Positions 1 to 11,860 of a DNA stretch of 64,000 nt are shown here, one piece after another. Each line of letters opens with the position of its first letter. Position 1 is the stretch's first letter. Source of the stretch: Diadophis punctatus similis (Eukaryota; Chordata; Lepidosauria; Squamata; Dipsadidae); the NCBI GenBank assembly GCA_023053685.1, contig JALIGW010000005.1, positions 20,672,501-20,736,500 on the forward strand, read 5' to 3'. Under the pieces are notes generated by a model, which was not told the origin of the DNA, searched no databases, and saw only the letters and a program-made list of their open reading frames with translations. A program made the position numbers and the translations under genes.

Positions 1-13
1 TGGAGGTCTCGGG

Positions 14-157
<144 letters not shown>

Positions 158-1233
158 GTATATGGTTCTGCTGTCTGTCCTTCATTTGCTGGAAAACGTG
201 CCGGTCCTTTACATAATTTAAATTTAGGCGCTGCTCGGTTAAGTCCTTTCGTTAAGGGGATGATAAGAAAGACTGGAGATTTGTGCTAGCTAGGCTAAGG
301 CAAAGCCGAGAGAGTTTTTGTAAGACCGCGGTTCTGTCGGACAAATAGGTGGCTTTGCAACCGTCAAAAGACACCTTTGCAAAGAAAGGACAAAGTTGCA
401 ACTAATAAAAGCCTCACTTCTCAGCCTAAGTATATGGTGTTTGGGGGGTGGAGGTTGGGGGCGGACGGGGCTATCTCTTCTCCAACTGCTGTGTTAAGGA
501 TTCTGTTGGTTTTTTTAACACCAGTGGATGGAACCCATCTTTTGAACTGACAATTTTGACTGAACAGAAAAGTGAAACATAGTTTGTCTATATTTGTGGC
601 AGGTGAGGAATTTACCTGGATGGCTGTAGAATAGTTTGAAATTACCCTGTTAAGATCAGTTTTTGTTTTAAAAGGGCGGGCATTCTTGGTTTTTAAAGTG
701 CTTTAATTACTTGTGTGGGGGGGTTTGTGTGCACACACACACCCCTTTAGGTCAGTGTTGACTCCTGATTACTGGTCTCTATAGTTTCTTGGCAAGATTT
801 CAAAAGTTGCTTGCCTTTGCCTCCTTCCCAAGGCTTGGAAAGAGCGATTGGCCCAGTTACCTAGTTGACTATGTGCTTAAAGTGGGAATAGAACTGGTTT
901 CCCTAGTGCCTTAACCAGTACCCCAAATTGAATCTTTGCAAGCACATGTCATCATTTTTTTAAAAAAATGAGCATGGGTTTATAGTGAATGTTTCAATTC
1001 AATCCAGATCTTAATTCAAAGGAATCCATGTTGATTCACATGTGGATGTAATGACCGAGAAAAGAGAAAAACATATGTATGGTAGATGTGTAATCCTGGT
1101 GACTGTGGGTACTTGTGTATACCATTCAGCTTCCTCTGATGGTTCGCCCTGCCCCTTAATGGTATCTTAAATGGTGAGGTGCTGCTCAGGTGCTTGCTAA
1201 GGAGGACCTTACCTGTGGTGATCAGCAGACCAA

Positions 1234-1440
1234 GATAGGATAGGATAGGATAGGATAGGATAGGATAGAATAGAATAGAATAGAATAGAATAGAATAGAA
1301 TAGAATAGAATAGAATAGAATAGAATAGAATAGAATAGAACAACAGAACAGAACAGAACAGAATTATTTATTGGCCAAGTGTTATTGGACACACAAGGAA
1401 TTTGTCTTCGGTGCATAAGCTCTCAGTGTACATAAAAGCT
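1234..1440 (-). mobile_element. CR1-type (snake) LINE 3' end with seeded pentanucleotide array
   Basis: On the minus strand the LINE end reads through gacaaattccttgtgtgtcc and ttggccaataaataattctg, then grades into TGTTC and TATTC pentanucleotides. On the + strand this appears as GATAG units (1234-1266), AATAG units (to about 1340) and AACAG-like units. The same 3' end in the opposite orientation occurs at about 4940-5035, which fixes the family. Snake CR1 LINEs are known for seeding AATAG-type microsatellites. The fragment is a short 3' truncation; sequence to the right of about 1440 is not recognised. Confidence 0.85.
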
Positions 1441-1976
1441 ATTCCAGCCAGCCTCCCACCCCCACAATGCCCGTTCTGCTTTGCAACAAGGGTACATGGC
1501 TCAACTGGCATCTTAGGGGGTTGCGCTCGAAGAGGCTGCTTCGTCTTATCGGAGAGAACTGGTGCAAGCTGGTTGCAGATGCGCGGTGGCTTTGTCTGCC
1601 CCCCGCCCCCCTCTCTCTCCACCCTCCACTCCCCGGCTGCCTCTTTGTCTTAGGTTGGCACCAAGGGCCAGAAGACGGTTTGGGTCAGTAGAATGTTGCT
1701 CAAGGTGACCAAGGGTCCGTTTTGTTAAAAATAAAATAAAACAAGCACATTAAAAAAACAACAGCCCAGCTGCCTTTAAAATAGCCACAATAACCTTGCA
1801 CCTGTTTGTATCCCTCAAGGGTTTAAAAAAAAGGAAAGAAACAAGGGAAAAGCAAATTTTGTAATTTGTATTTTTTTTTTTTGCGTTGAAACTCCCCAGA
1901 ATCACTGAGAGTGAGTGGGCAGCCGTATAAATTCAAATAAATAAATACTGGGAGATATATAAAAACCTTTAAATTC

Positions 1977-2171
<195 letters not shown>

Positions 2172-4584
2172 TTAATCAGGAACCCACCCACCCCGGTCAA
2201 TGGTGTCCCTCTTTACCAATGTTAAAATCTGGTCACCTTATTCATCATAGCAGTACATCTTTGTAGTACCCAAAACTTTAAAAAAATGGTTAAACTTCTC
2301 AAGCAATTCCTATAACCATTGAAAAAACTAATCTAATCTAATATTCTATTACTTCTTTATTTATTTGCCAGCTGTCCTTTATAGCCAATATGCTTCAATG
2401 AGCAATTGTGTGTAAATAAAATAAAAGATGTGAAATCTTCTATAGAGTCACCTTTCTATGACCTTGTTTCAAAACTTCTCTGGGCCCCTTGATGCTGTGG
2501 CCAGAGGAGATTCAACATTCTACACAAATGAAAATACCTCTACTGTTTGTTTAGTAAAATTACTTCTAAATAGCCTCATATAGATACATGATATGATATG
2601 GCAGCTCTTGAGTGCAACAACATTATTTTTAGGATATTCATATTTATATAGTCTATTTCATGTTTAGATTAGCTTTTATTTTTATTTACTTGTTTATATT
2701 TTGCATTTCTAAACCATCTCCCACAAAGAGAGATTTTTTTAAGTAGATCAAGTCCTTTCATACAAAAATGAACACCTTATCAGTGCAGCCAGTTTATACT
2801 GATGCTTGGTTGCAATAGTATTTAGCCTTTTAAGATTATTTATATTGTTTTCTTTTTAAAAAAATGAAATATATTCTATATCGTCAAGCCATTCAGACAT
2901 CAAGTTTGTTTTATATCAACTGCTTTAATAAACTTGGTAAGCTGCTTTACTAAACTCTGCATACAAATTTAAAAAGCAAAAAGTGATCTTCAAAATGCTT
3001 AAAATGTGTATTTAAGTCTGTTTTGAAGAGATTTTTCAAAATCTGTCCAAGCCACTGCTGAACATAGCACTCTGCCTTAACACTGTTCGAACTTCACATT
3101 TAATTTTGCTCCTATTAATTTGTCCTGTGCTCTTAGTAATTTCTTTCATTTTTGTGTCAAATAGTCTCCTTTCATTAGCATTCAAGGCACATATATGCTT
3201 GTGCTGACAAATACAGAAAAATAAATAAGATTATAGCTAACATTAGTTTTTGAAAGCACCAAAAAACTTTTTATATATAAAATTATTTTGTCATCTAAAT
3301 TGCTTCTTCCCTAGAAATATTAAAATGTTCTTCCTTGTTTTCTTTGTTCATCTTGTTGGACCATGGTTGAGATTTTGTTTTGTTGTTCACAAAAGAGAGG
3401 GAGGGAGGGAGAGAATGTGGATGAAGCACCATCCTTTCAGTGGTGTCAAACCAGGATGAATCGGCCAAGGGAAGCATGTTTATAGACTGTGTAAAGAACT
3501 TTGTCTTTGTGTGGGAATGTTGGTGACACTGTTACTGTTTGCCTGAATGAACTGTGATGACGTGGCTAATAAGGTATCCCGCTGAGCACCACAGCGGGCC
3601 TTTCTCAGACCTCCCACTTAATTCTATTCAGCTCCAGCTCAGTGTAGCTAATTTTTCCCATTCCTTCAATTCTTTTGGCCCCCCTACAAACAGAAAAGTC
3701 AACTTTTCACACCGAAGGCAAGATAAGTGCTTTAGGAAATAATCTTGTAAACAGAATGTTACCTTCTGACCTGCAGCTGATACCTTGACTTGGGACAAAA
3801 ACCACTGGCCTATTGCATTAGACATGGCTATTAAAGGAATAATGCAGCTGATCCTTCTTACAAAGTGCCCTGAAAAATGGTTTAGCTAGATCATGTTCCT
3901 CTTGTCACATTGAATCATGTTCACCAACTCCCAACATGCACGCAAACCCAGGCTCTCAAAATCACTCATATGTAACTGTTTCTTCTTCTTCACTACATCC
4001 TCATCTCAGGGACATCTTATTAGAAATAAATGTGAGAATAAATAGTAAAATTCAGTTATATAGCTCTTGTCATATTAATAATTTTGAATATGTTTTAAAT
4101 TTTCACTTTAAATAGGAAGAAATGCCTCAAAAGTGCCTTATAGCTTTTGAAACTGAATAACAGAAAGTTACATTGAATTCATAGTTTAGGGTTGTGGTGC
4201 TAAATACATTGCCTAGGAAAGAAGATTCTTTGGATACAGTATATTTATTTCAAAATAGACATATAATTGACTATAACATGTTTGCCCAAATATATTACTG
4301 AGCATTTGTAATCATATATACATGATATTTTTCCTGTTAAATAAGCAAACCTTTTCACATATTTTCATGGATTTTAAAGAGGATTGTCATCAAACCCAAT
4401 ATTTAATTTAAAGGAAATTTTCCTGTTAAAATCAACCTTGAACAATTGATAAATGTTGAAAATAATAGCCTATACAGGTAGTCCTTGACTTACAACCATA
4501 ATTGAGCATGAAATTATGGTTGTCAGTTGTTGCTGTCATAAATCAAGGCATCACATGACCAGACTGATTTTTTTGGCACTTTTG

Positions 4585-5040
4585 ATCCCTCACATCCTGG
4601 ACATAAACTGTTTCAACCCTTACCCTCAAAACGACGCTATAGAGCACTGCACACCAGAACAACTAGACACAAGAACAGTTTCCCCCCGAACGCTATCACT
4701 CTGCTAAACAAATAATTCCCTCAACACTGTCAAACTATTTACAAAGTCTGCACTACTATTAATCTCCTCATCATTCCTATCACCCATCTCCTCCCACTTA
4801 TGACTGCATGACTGTAACTTTGTTGCTTGTATCCTTACGATTTATATTGACTGTTTCCTAATGTGATTTGATTGCTTATTTGTACACTATGACTATCATT
4901 AAGTATTGTACCTTATGGTTCTTGACTAATGTATCTTTTCTTTTATGTACACTGAGAGCATATTCATCAAGACAAATTCCTTGTGTGTCCAATCACACTT
5001 GGCCAATTAAGAATTCTATTCTATTCTATTCTTTTTGCAG
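4585..5040 (+). mobile_element. CR1-type (snake) LINE 3' fragment with TATTC tail
   Basis: Sequence from about 4585 leads to cactgagagcatattcatc, gacaaattccttgtgtgtcc and a short (TATTC)n tail ending near 5033. It is the sense-strand counterpart of 1234-1440. It carries only 3' UTR-like sequence, with no RT motif, and sits inside the Tigger-like MITE. Confidence 0.8.
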
Positions 5041-5041
5041 C

Positions 5042-5245
5042 AATCAGTATTTTATTTATTAAAATTTATTTATTAAAATTTCTATGCCGCCCAACTCCCG
5101 AGGGACTCTGGGCGGCTCACAGCATGTATAGAAACATATAACAGGTAAAAACAATTTTTTTTAAAAAGCCATATTAAAATGCTATCCATAATTTAAAAAT
5201 AACTTTCATTCATACCCCGCCTGCCGGAAGAGCCAGTAAGTGAAC
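5042..5245 (-). mobile_element. L2/CR1-type LINE 3' end
   Basis: The stretch with tatttattaaaatttct, atgccgcccaactcccg and gggcggctcacagcatg matches the 3' terminal part of the better preserved antisense LINE at 11155-11860, including the gcctgccggaagagccag end of the coding part. It is nested with the preceding LINE inside the Tigger-like MITE. Confidence 0.7.
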
Positions 5246-6219
5246 ACCAGGGTGGTTAAGGAAATCCATTTTACTCAATAGGTTGGGAGGGGGTTCCAGA
5301 AACTGGAAGTAAATGTTGGAAACAAGGGGGGGAAATCATGGTCAATTTCTGCCATTAAGTGAGACATTTGTTAAGTGAGTTCTGCCCCAGTTTACAACAT
5401 TTCTTGCCACAGCTATTAAGTAAATCATCGCAGTTGATAAGACAGTAACCCGGTTGTTAAGTGAATCTGATTTCCCTATTGACTTTGCTTGTCCAACGGT
5501 TGCAAAAGTTGATCACATGCATGACCTTGGGACACAGCAATGGTCATAAGTATGAATCAGTTGCCAAGACTCTGAATTTTGATCACAAAATGCTGCAAAG
5601 GTCATAAGTGTAAAAAATGGTCATAAGACAGATTTTTCAGTGCCGTTTTAACTCTGAACAGTCACTAAATGAACCATTGTAAGTTGAGGACTACCTGTAG
5701 TCCAGTCAGTTAGTCTAGCTTCAGGCTAGAACTGTCCCCTTCTTCCCAATTTCTTCAGTTTCTGGACACCACTCCAGAGGTAACATGTTCTAATGCTTAA
5801 ATTACAGCTGGAAGTGAAAATATATGTCTGTGCATTCACATCTATGAAAATTCTCAGGAAAATCTGGATATATTTCACAAAAGGTTTTTAGAAGTTTTGG
5901 AAAAAGATCTAGAGGACCATCTGTGGGGCTCTTCTGAGGAATATTCAAATCATCTGAGGAATAAAATTGCTTAGATCTACTTGGAGTTGAACTCAGAAAA
6001 TGCAGATTCTTTCAGGTTAATTGGGGCATAATGTGTGTTTTTGGGGAGGAGTGCTACCTCGTAGTCCTGAAGAAGTGGCAGAGCTCTTGGAATTGTACAT
6101 TATATCTGGATCTTTCAGGTTTAGGCTGCCTGAGGAGGTAATGTGTGGTTGAACCCAGGCAGTGCTTAATTAATCCACAATAGACAGGGTAGTGTGTTTT
6201 TACTTAAAGATGCAATGGT

Positions 6220-7200
6220 ATACATTCCAGAAACCATCCCTGGACTCAACAATACTGGATAATTTTCATCCAGCTTTCAACTTCCTCTTTTGATGAAAGT
6301 TTATAAAGATGTTAAGCTACAGTTTTATAGGGCCCTGAAGGAAACGTATTTTACCCCATTCCAGGATTTTGGTCTGGGTTGAATATTGAGAGGTCATTGA
6401 TCAAAACTATTCACTGAAATCATATGTTAGAATAGGATGAGATATCAGGGTGTGTTGATGATACTCAGTTGTGCGTCTCTATCTCTAACCAACCAAGAGA
6501 TGCCTTGAAGGTTCTTTATCAGTGTCTGGATGCAGTGAGCATCTGGCTTATACTTAACTCTAGAAAGACTAAGTGACATAGAATTTAGGGCTGGTCTTTA
6601 TTGGAGACTTTCAATGTTTAGTTACAGCTGGGATGGCACTACGCTAGGCAGAACTGGGTGCACATTTTGAGGATTGTCCTAGATTCTTGGCCCCTGCTTG
6701 AAGGACAGGAGGGCTTGAACACCAGTTGCACCCATTCCTGGAGCAAGCATCCTGCTTACTATTATTCATACCTGAATCACTTCCTGTTTGTCCTACTGGA
6801 TTATTAGCAGGTTATTTGTTTCCTATTACTATTACCTCTTGTCCACCCCAACAGATCTGACAGAACTGGCATGCTTCTGATGCCTTCTATTAAATAATGC
6901 AATCTCATAGGATTGGAGGAAGCCCGCCTTCTCTGTCACTGACCAGTGGAACATCTATCCATTGAAATCCAGGCAGTCCCCAGTCCTTTTGAAAGGCAGC
7001 AAAGACCTGGCTGTTCCCACAAGAATTGGGCCAGGGGATTGATAGAATTAATATCTGAGCAATATTTTAAGAAATGTTTTCTTGCTATTGATTTTGGAAG
7101 TTTTGGGGAGTAGTTTTGTTCATGATTTTTAAACTGGTTGTATTCTCCCATCTCTCCCCAAGTTGTTTTTAATTGGATGGCTATATAGAAATAACCAAAC
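6220..7200 (+). mobile_element. Decayed L2/CR1-type LINE (RT domain to 3' end)
   Basis: Around 6445-6480 a frame reads GVVDDTQLCVSIS, matching the RT YADDTQL block with Val for Tyr-Ala. It is followed by CLDAVSIWLILNSRKT, the usual downstream block. Near 6943-7015 a frame resembling LWN...P-E-I...SLLAFK marks the ORF2 C-terminus. Many stops and frameshifts show an old dead copy; the 3' tail runs to about 7200. Confidence 0.72.
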
Positions 7201-9500
7201 AAGCCCTAGTTGCCAGAAGTGTGGAAAATGTTTTGTGGTTGAAACACCTCAAATGGCGTGCTTTTAAATCACGACACTTCTTTGAAGTCTGAACAGCATG
7301 TTTTGGGGTCAGGGCAATTAAGGGTAACCTCTACTACTGACACTGTTAACCCAACATTATAGATTACCAGGGTTTGCTATATAAGTTGATGTGAATCCAA
7401 AATGCCAAAGAAAATTGATAGTTGCAGCCCCTTGTTTTTTTTCTCAAAACATGTGTTTCTCTTTGAGTTCTTGGAAAGAAAGTTCAGTTTCCTTGAGGTC
7501 TCATACTGGATTTTTTTCAGTCAGATTTAATTTGTATGTTTGGGCTGGGTATTTAGTTTTCTGAGAATGATTATTGGAGTAGTTGGATGCTTTAAGGGAT
7601 GGAAATTAGTAATCCTCTTTCATAAGCTAAGAAGCAAATATAGAGAAGATGAACTTGCTAAAAACCATTACTTGCAATGGACAGTAAGAATAACCTTGAA
7701 GAACAGGAGAAAGAGCTGTGGCCAAGACAAAAGAAATCTGAGTCTAGGGCAGAAATATAGTTTGAGAAAGCAACTCAAACAGGACCTTCCCTAATTCTCA
7801 TCATGATAAAAGGAGGGAGGGGGAAGCATACAGTATTAAAATTTACAAGCTTCTGTTACTGTACTATATAACCTTATAATAAATGTAGTATTAGCATTCA
7901 TAACCTTGATTCCCTAGTCTGGTCTACCTTGAAGGGATGACATGACCACACCTATATAGTAGGTAGAAGATCTCAAAAGTTCAATGTTTGTCTTTTAAAC
8001 TTTTTTCCTTCATAGCAGCTTATAAATATGAATCATTAGAAATGAATTATTCTGTTCAGGAGGACAATATAAGTCTCATTGCTCAATACTGCCAAAAAGT
8101 GGTGTATCTTCAAGAAATAAATGGAAGATAAATATTTGCAGTACTAATGTTGTGCAGGGCAAACATCTAGAACTGAGATTAATCATTCAGCTTCTATGTT
8201 TGATTCAGCCAAACAAGAAAATTTGTAGAAATAGACTCTGTGACATTATCAGGAAGGAAGTAATAGTCCAAAAGATAAATATAAGATTGGTAAAACTGTG
8301 GCCTGTCAATGTAAAATCAGTTTCTAGAACACACACACACAAAACAATTGTTTGAGATAATACCTTTTTTGCCTTATATGTATCAATATTCAGACCAATA
8401 GAAATATTACCTGCTACTTAAATCTTATCAGAACATGTGATTATATACTGGTAGAAGATATAATGAATATGGCAGTACTATACAATATTATTTTTCTGTC
8501 CCAAACAATTTTATAAATGGAACAGCTGGTTTTTTGATGTTGCATAATTTAATCATTGATCAACTTTCTCGTTCATAGTTCCTCTATGGTGACAAGATGC
8601 CTTCCATAATGACTTAATTGCTTTTTCTTCTTTACCCTTTTTAATATAGGAATACTTGCCCTGTACTATTGTCTGTTGTGCATAAAATTTAGGCAGGAAT
8701 ATCTAGTTCTTAGTACCAATAAGTCTTTTATAATACCAAGAGATACCAAGTAATTGAATCTAACATATTTGTGGGATGGGATTGATGTATTACATATAAT
8801 TAGCTTAGATTAAATTTTGTGTGTGCTTGTATGTTGATAGATAGCACCTCTATGATAAGCACAAATCATCTTTTATGAGTGTGGGTGTATGTGTTTGTGT
8901 TTGTGTGTGCTGAAGGCTACAAGCACTATACTCATTCTACTGCTAAAATAATTTAATCTGATCATATACAGTATTTGGCAGCACTGTAAAACTGAGTTGT
9001 AAGTCTTGCAGATACATTACAATACGTTTGATAACATGATACAAGCATCAGACAATAACTGTGTGAAATAGCAGTAGATCCTCCCACTGAGAAACATAAA
9101 ATTAATTCTGGTGACATGACTTGGCTACATTCTTTCTTATTCTATTGAAATTTATCACTCCACTGAGTGAGTAATCACAATTTTTATAGGAAATGTGATT
9201 CATGGCATGTTCAAAAGAAAATGTAATACACAATTACATGCAACTTACAAAACTTTTATTTGGGAAGTGAGAGATCTTGCAAATATCTGAAAAGCTCTAG
9301 AGATTTATAGTTAAATTTAAAAGAGTACAAGTATTCTCCATTTATTCTAATCCATTCGTATTTTTTGAGATCAGTCAAGGCTTCTGATTCCCCACCCTCC
9401 TCCAGAAAACTGATTGATACAAATTCTTTGATGATGTGCATTTAATTTAAGTGTTTAAATTAAATTAAACATTTAATGTTTGTCTTGTTTGTCTTTTCAG

Positions 9501-9585
9501 AATTATAGATCAGCGGTTTGAACGAGTTTCATATTTTATCTTTGGTGATTTCAATTTTCGACTGGATTCAAAGTCAGTAGTAGAG
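9501..9585 (+). CDS. INPP5A: INPP5A internal coding exon (GDFNFRLD catalytic motif)
   Basis: INPP5A removes the 5-phosphate from Ins(1,4,5)P3 and Ins(1,3,4,5)P4, ending the calcium-release signal; in the family the enzyme is membrane-associated. This 85-bp exon starts after a pyrimidine-rich acceptor (gtcttttcag) and ends at donor gtaggaaa. The first base completes a codon begun in an upstream exon outside the window; 28 full codons follow, reading IIDQRFERVSYFIFGDFN and then FRLDSKSVVE. The GDFNFR motif is the conserved 5-phosphatase/DNase I-like (EEP) fold signature, whose Asp and Asn contribute to the active site. From memory the protein differs from mammalian INPP5A only by conservative changes such as Lys to Arg and Val to Ile. 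The reading frame runs directly into the exon at 53045. The gene identity is very secure; the upstream exons are not in the window. Confidence 0.96.
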
Positions 9586-10140
9586 GTAGGAAATTCTTAC
9601 TTGTTTACATCTACATTCCATTCAAAATTCTTCAATTTTTTTAAAAAAATAATTAGTAAGCAATTTAAATTAATACTAAATTTGCCAAAAAAGCAAATTT
9701 GTATAAAACTTGAAAATAGATATCAAACCATAATATATAGAATCTACAGTAAACCCATTATTCCAATACAAGGCGTCAACGGCTACACTGATAGGGGATT
9801 TATGCTTGAATGGTTGAGAAATGTTCCTCTTCTGATGCCGTAGACAGAAATGAGCAATCTATGGAGTCCTTGGTGCTTTCTGAGATTGGTTGTTTGCTAG
9901 CAAACATTTTGTTCCTTTTGTCATCATATTTATCTGGTAGCTATTGATTTGGTTCATTTGGTTCATTTCAGTCCTCAGGAATACAGACTAAATTCTCCAA
10001 CATTTCTGATTTCATTCACATTTCCTGTGAAGGAAACACTGAAAACCGTTGTAGGTCAGAGGCCTACAAAGATGCTACAAAGATCTGTACCACTTTGGCA
10101 GGATTCAAATGTTTGCCAAAAAATAGTTGCTGGTAACATC

Positions 10141-10195
10141 ATTCATTCATTCATTCATTCATTCATTCATTCATTCATTCATTCATTCATTCATT
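10141..10195. repeat. (ATTC)n microsatellite
   Basis: About 13 near-perfect ATTC units. Confidence 0.96.
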
Positions 10196-10619
10196 TCAAC
10201 ATTTCTAAAATTGTCAACTGAAGTGGCATACGAAGTTTGAAAAATGCTGAGTGATAATTAAAGCAATCCATCTCTTGTTTTCTCACAGAACCTTCATGGT
10301 GAAGAATTACTATATTGTAAAATGATACAAGAATCATTTTCCTGCAGGCCTGGGAATAATACCCTCTGTAATATATACAGTGATGCTTAAAAGCTATGAA
10401 CTTTTTTGAATGTTCACTATTTCTACAAAAATATAACCTAAAATGTGATCACTTCTCCACACAAGTTCTAAAACTAGATAGGGAGAACCTAATTATACAA
10501 ATCAGTCAAATATATTTCAAAAATTCAGAAGGCTTCACAAACTTTTAAAAGCATTTTACATCTGTCAACCCAGTAGCTGAAGTAACTATTACATTGTTGT
10601 AACAATAACATTTATTACC

Positions 10620-10866
10620 GAGCCGAGGTGGTGCAGTGGTTAGAGGCAGTACTGCAGGCCACTTTAGCTGACTGTGATCCACAGGTCAGCAGTTCAAATC
10701 TCACCGGCTCAAGGTTGACTCAGCCTTCCATCCTTCCGAGGTAGGTAAAATGAGGACCCAGATTGTTGGGGGCAATATAAATATACATTGCTTACTGGTG
10801 TAAACCGCTTAGAGAGTACTTGTACTGTGAGGCGGTATATAAATCTCAAAAATAAAAATAAATAAG
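10620..10866 (+). mobile_element. Sauria-type tRNA-derived SINE
   Basis: The head begins gagccgaggtggtgcagtgg, with A-box-like tggtgcagtggttagag, and carries a B-box-like ggtcagcagttcaaatc near 10684. The body includes ggacccagattgttggggg, and the 3' part has gtaaaccgcttagagag and aggcggtatataaatc before an A-rich tail. It is close to full length. Three other copies or parts lie at 40095, 47551 and 60999. The 3' end resembles BovB LINE tails, as known for Sauria SINEs. The head keeps an internal pol III promoter layout. Confidence 0.88.
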
Positions 10867-11154
10867 CCATCAAAGTTTACTTGGAGTTGAAAGCTTCTTG
10901 GTAAATTGTCAATTTATCCTAACCCTATTACAAACAAAAAAATAATCCCATAACTTTGTTTTATTTTCTTGCATACTTAATCAGTGGCTAGATCCACTAA
11001 TCCATCGTCAATTGGTATCTACTCTGTCACTATTCATATAAAGTAGATAGAAGTTTTAGCTCTTTATTAGCTAATTAAAGTTCCAGCTGCATTTGTTCTA
11101 GTGGGGCATAGCAAGGGGTGGTGTTTTTTTTTTGTACTTATTCCATTTGCACTT

Positions 11155-11860
11155 ATTTAATTTATTTATTTATTTGGAAATTCTTCTATGCCGCCCTACT
11201 CCCTAAGGACTCAGGGCGGCGTACAGCATTTTAAAGAACACCAAACAATAAAATCATTAAAAACAATTTTAAAAAGTTAAAAGAAACATACAACACCGTG
11301 CATACATGGGGGAGACCTCAGATGTAAGGTTGTCTCAAAATCACCCTGCCTGCAGGAAGAGCCATGTCTTAATGGCTTTTCGGAAGGCCAGCAAGGTGGG
11401 GATGATTCGGATCTCTGGGGGTAGTTGGTTCCAGAGAACAGGGGCCCCTACAGAGAAGGCCCTCCCCCTAGGCCCCGCCAGTTGGCATTATTTAGCTGAA
11501 GGGACCCGGAGGAGACCCACTCTGTGGGACCTAACCGGTCGAAGGGAAGTATGAGGTAGGATGCGGTCCCGGAGGTAACCTGGTCCTAAGCCATGTAGGG
11601 CTTTAAAGATGATGATCAACACCTTGAATTGCACCCGGAGACCAATGGGCAACCAATGCAGCTGGCGGAGTATGGGTGTTACATGGGTGTATCTTGAGAG
11701 ACACCCACCACAGCACGCGCAGCCGCATTTTGCACCAGTTGAAGTCTCCGGATACTCTTCAAGGGTAGCCCCATGTAGAGCGCATTGCAGTAGTCCAATC
11801 TAGAGGTGACAAGGGCATGAGTGACCTTGAGTAGAGCCTCCTTCTCTAAGTATGGTGTTG
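11155..11860 (-). mobile_element. L2/CR1-type LINE, RT C-terminal part and 3' end
   Basis: On the minus strand an open segment (about 11860 to 11680) reads HALVTSRLDYCNALYMGLPL and then RRLQLVQNAAARAVVGV, a classic CR1/L2-group RT C-terminal block. Continuing to about 11340, other frames give the terminal WN-LPPEIR-like and AFRKAIKTWLF-like motifs. The 3' UTR then carries gccgccctgagtccttaggg. A few frame breaks show it is dead but fairly young. Confidence 0.85.

Larger units (their letters stand above)
4474..5700. mobile_element. Tigger-like MITE (TA target site), interrupted by LINE insertions
   Basis: Terminal sequences caggtagtccttgacttac (from 4476) and gtaagttgaggactacctg (to about 5698) are inverted repeats flanked by TA. 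The interior matches other copies in this window (34271, 45976) through phrases such as gttaagtgagttctgcccc and gaattttgatcac. The middle (about 4585-5245) is foreign LINE sequence. TA flanks and TIR style suggest a Tc1/mariner-superfamily (Tigger-like) non-autonomous element; the exact family was not searched. Confidence 0.75.

Noticed and set aside
1402..1691. Overlapping frames in a pyrimidine-rich stretch
   Set aside because: No splice borders, domain or similarity recognised; composition explains the open frames.
10620..10710. tRNA-like A and B boxes as a tRNA gene
   Set aside because: It is the head of a SINE, continuing into the SINE body and repeated at 47803 and 61256 with the same downstream sequence; no cloverleaf of a functional tRNA was evident.
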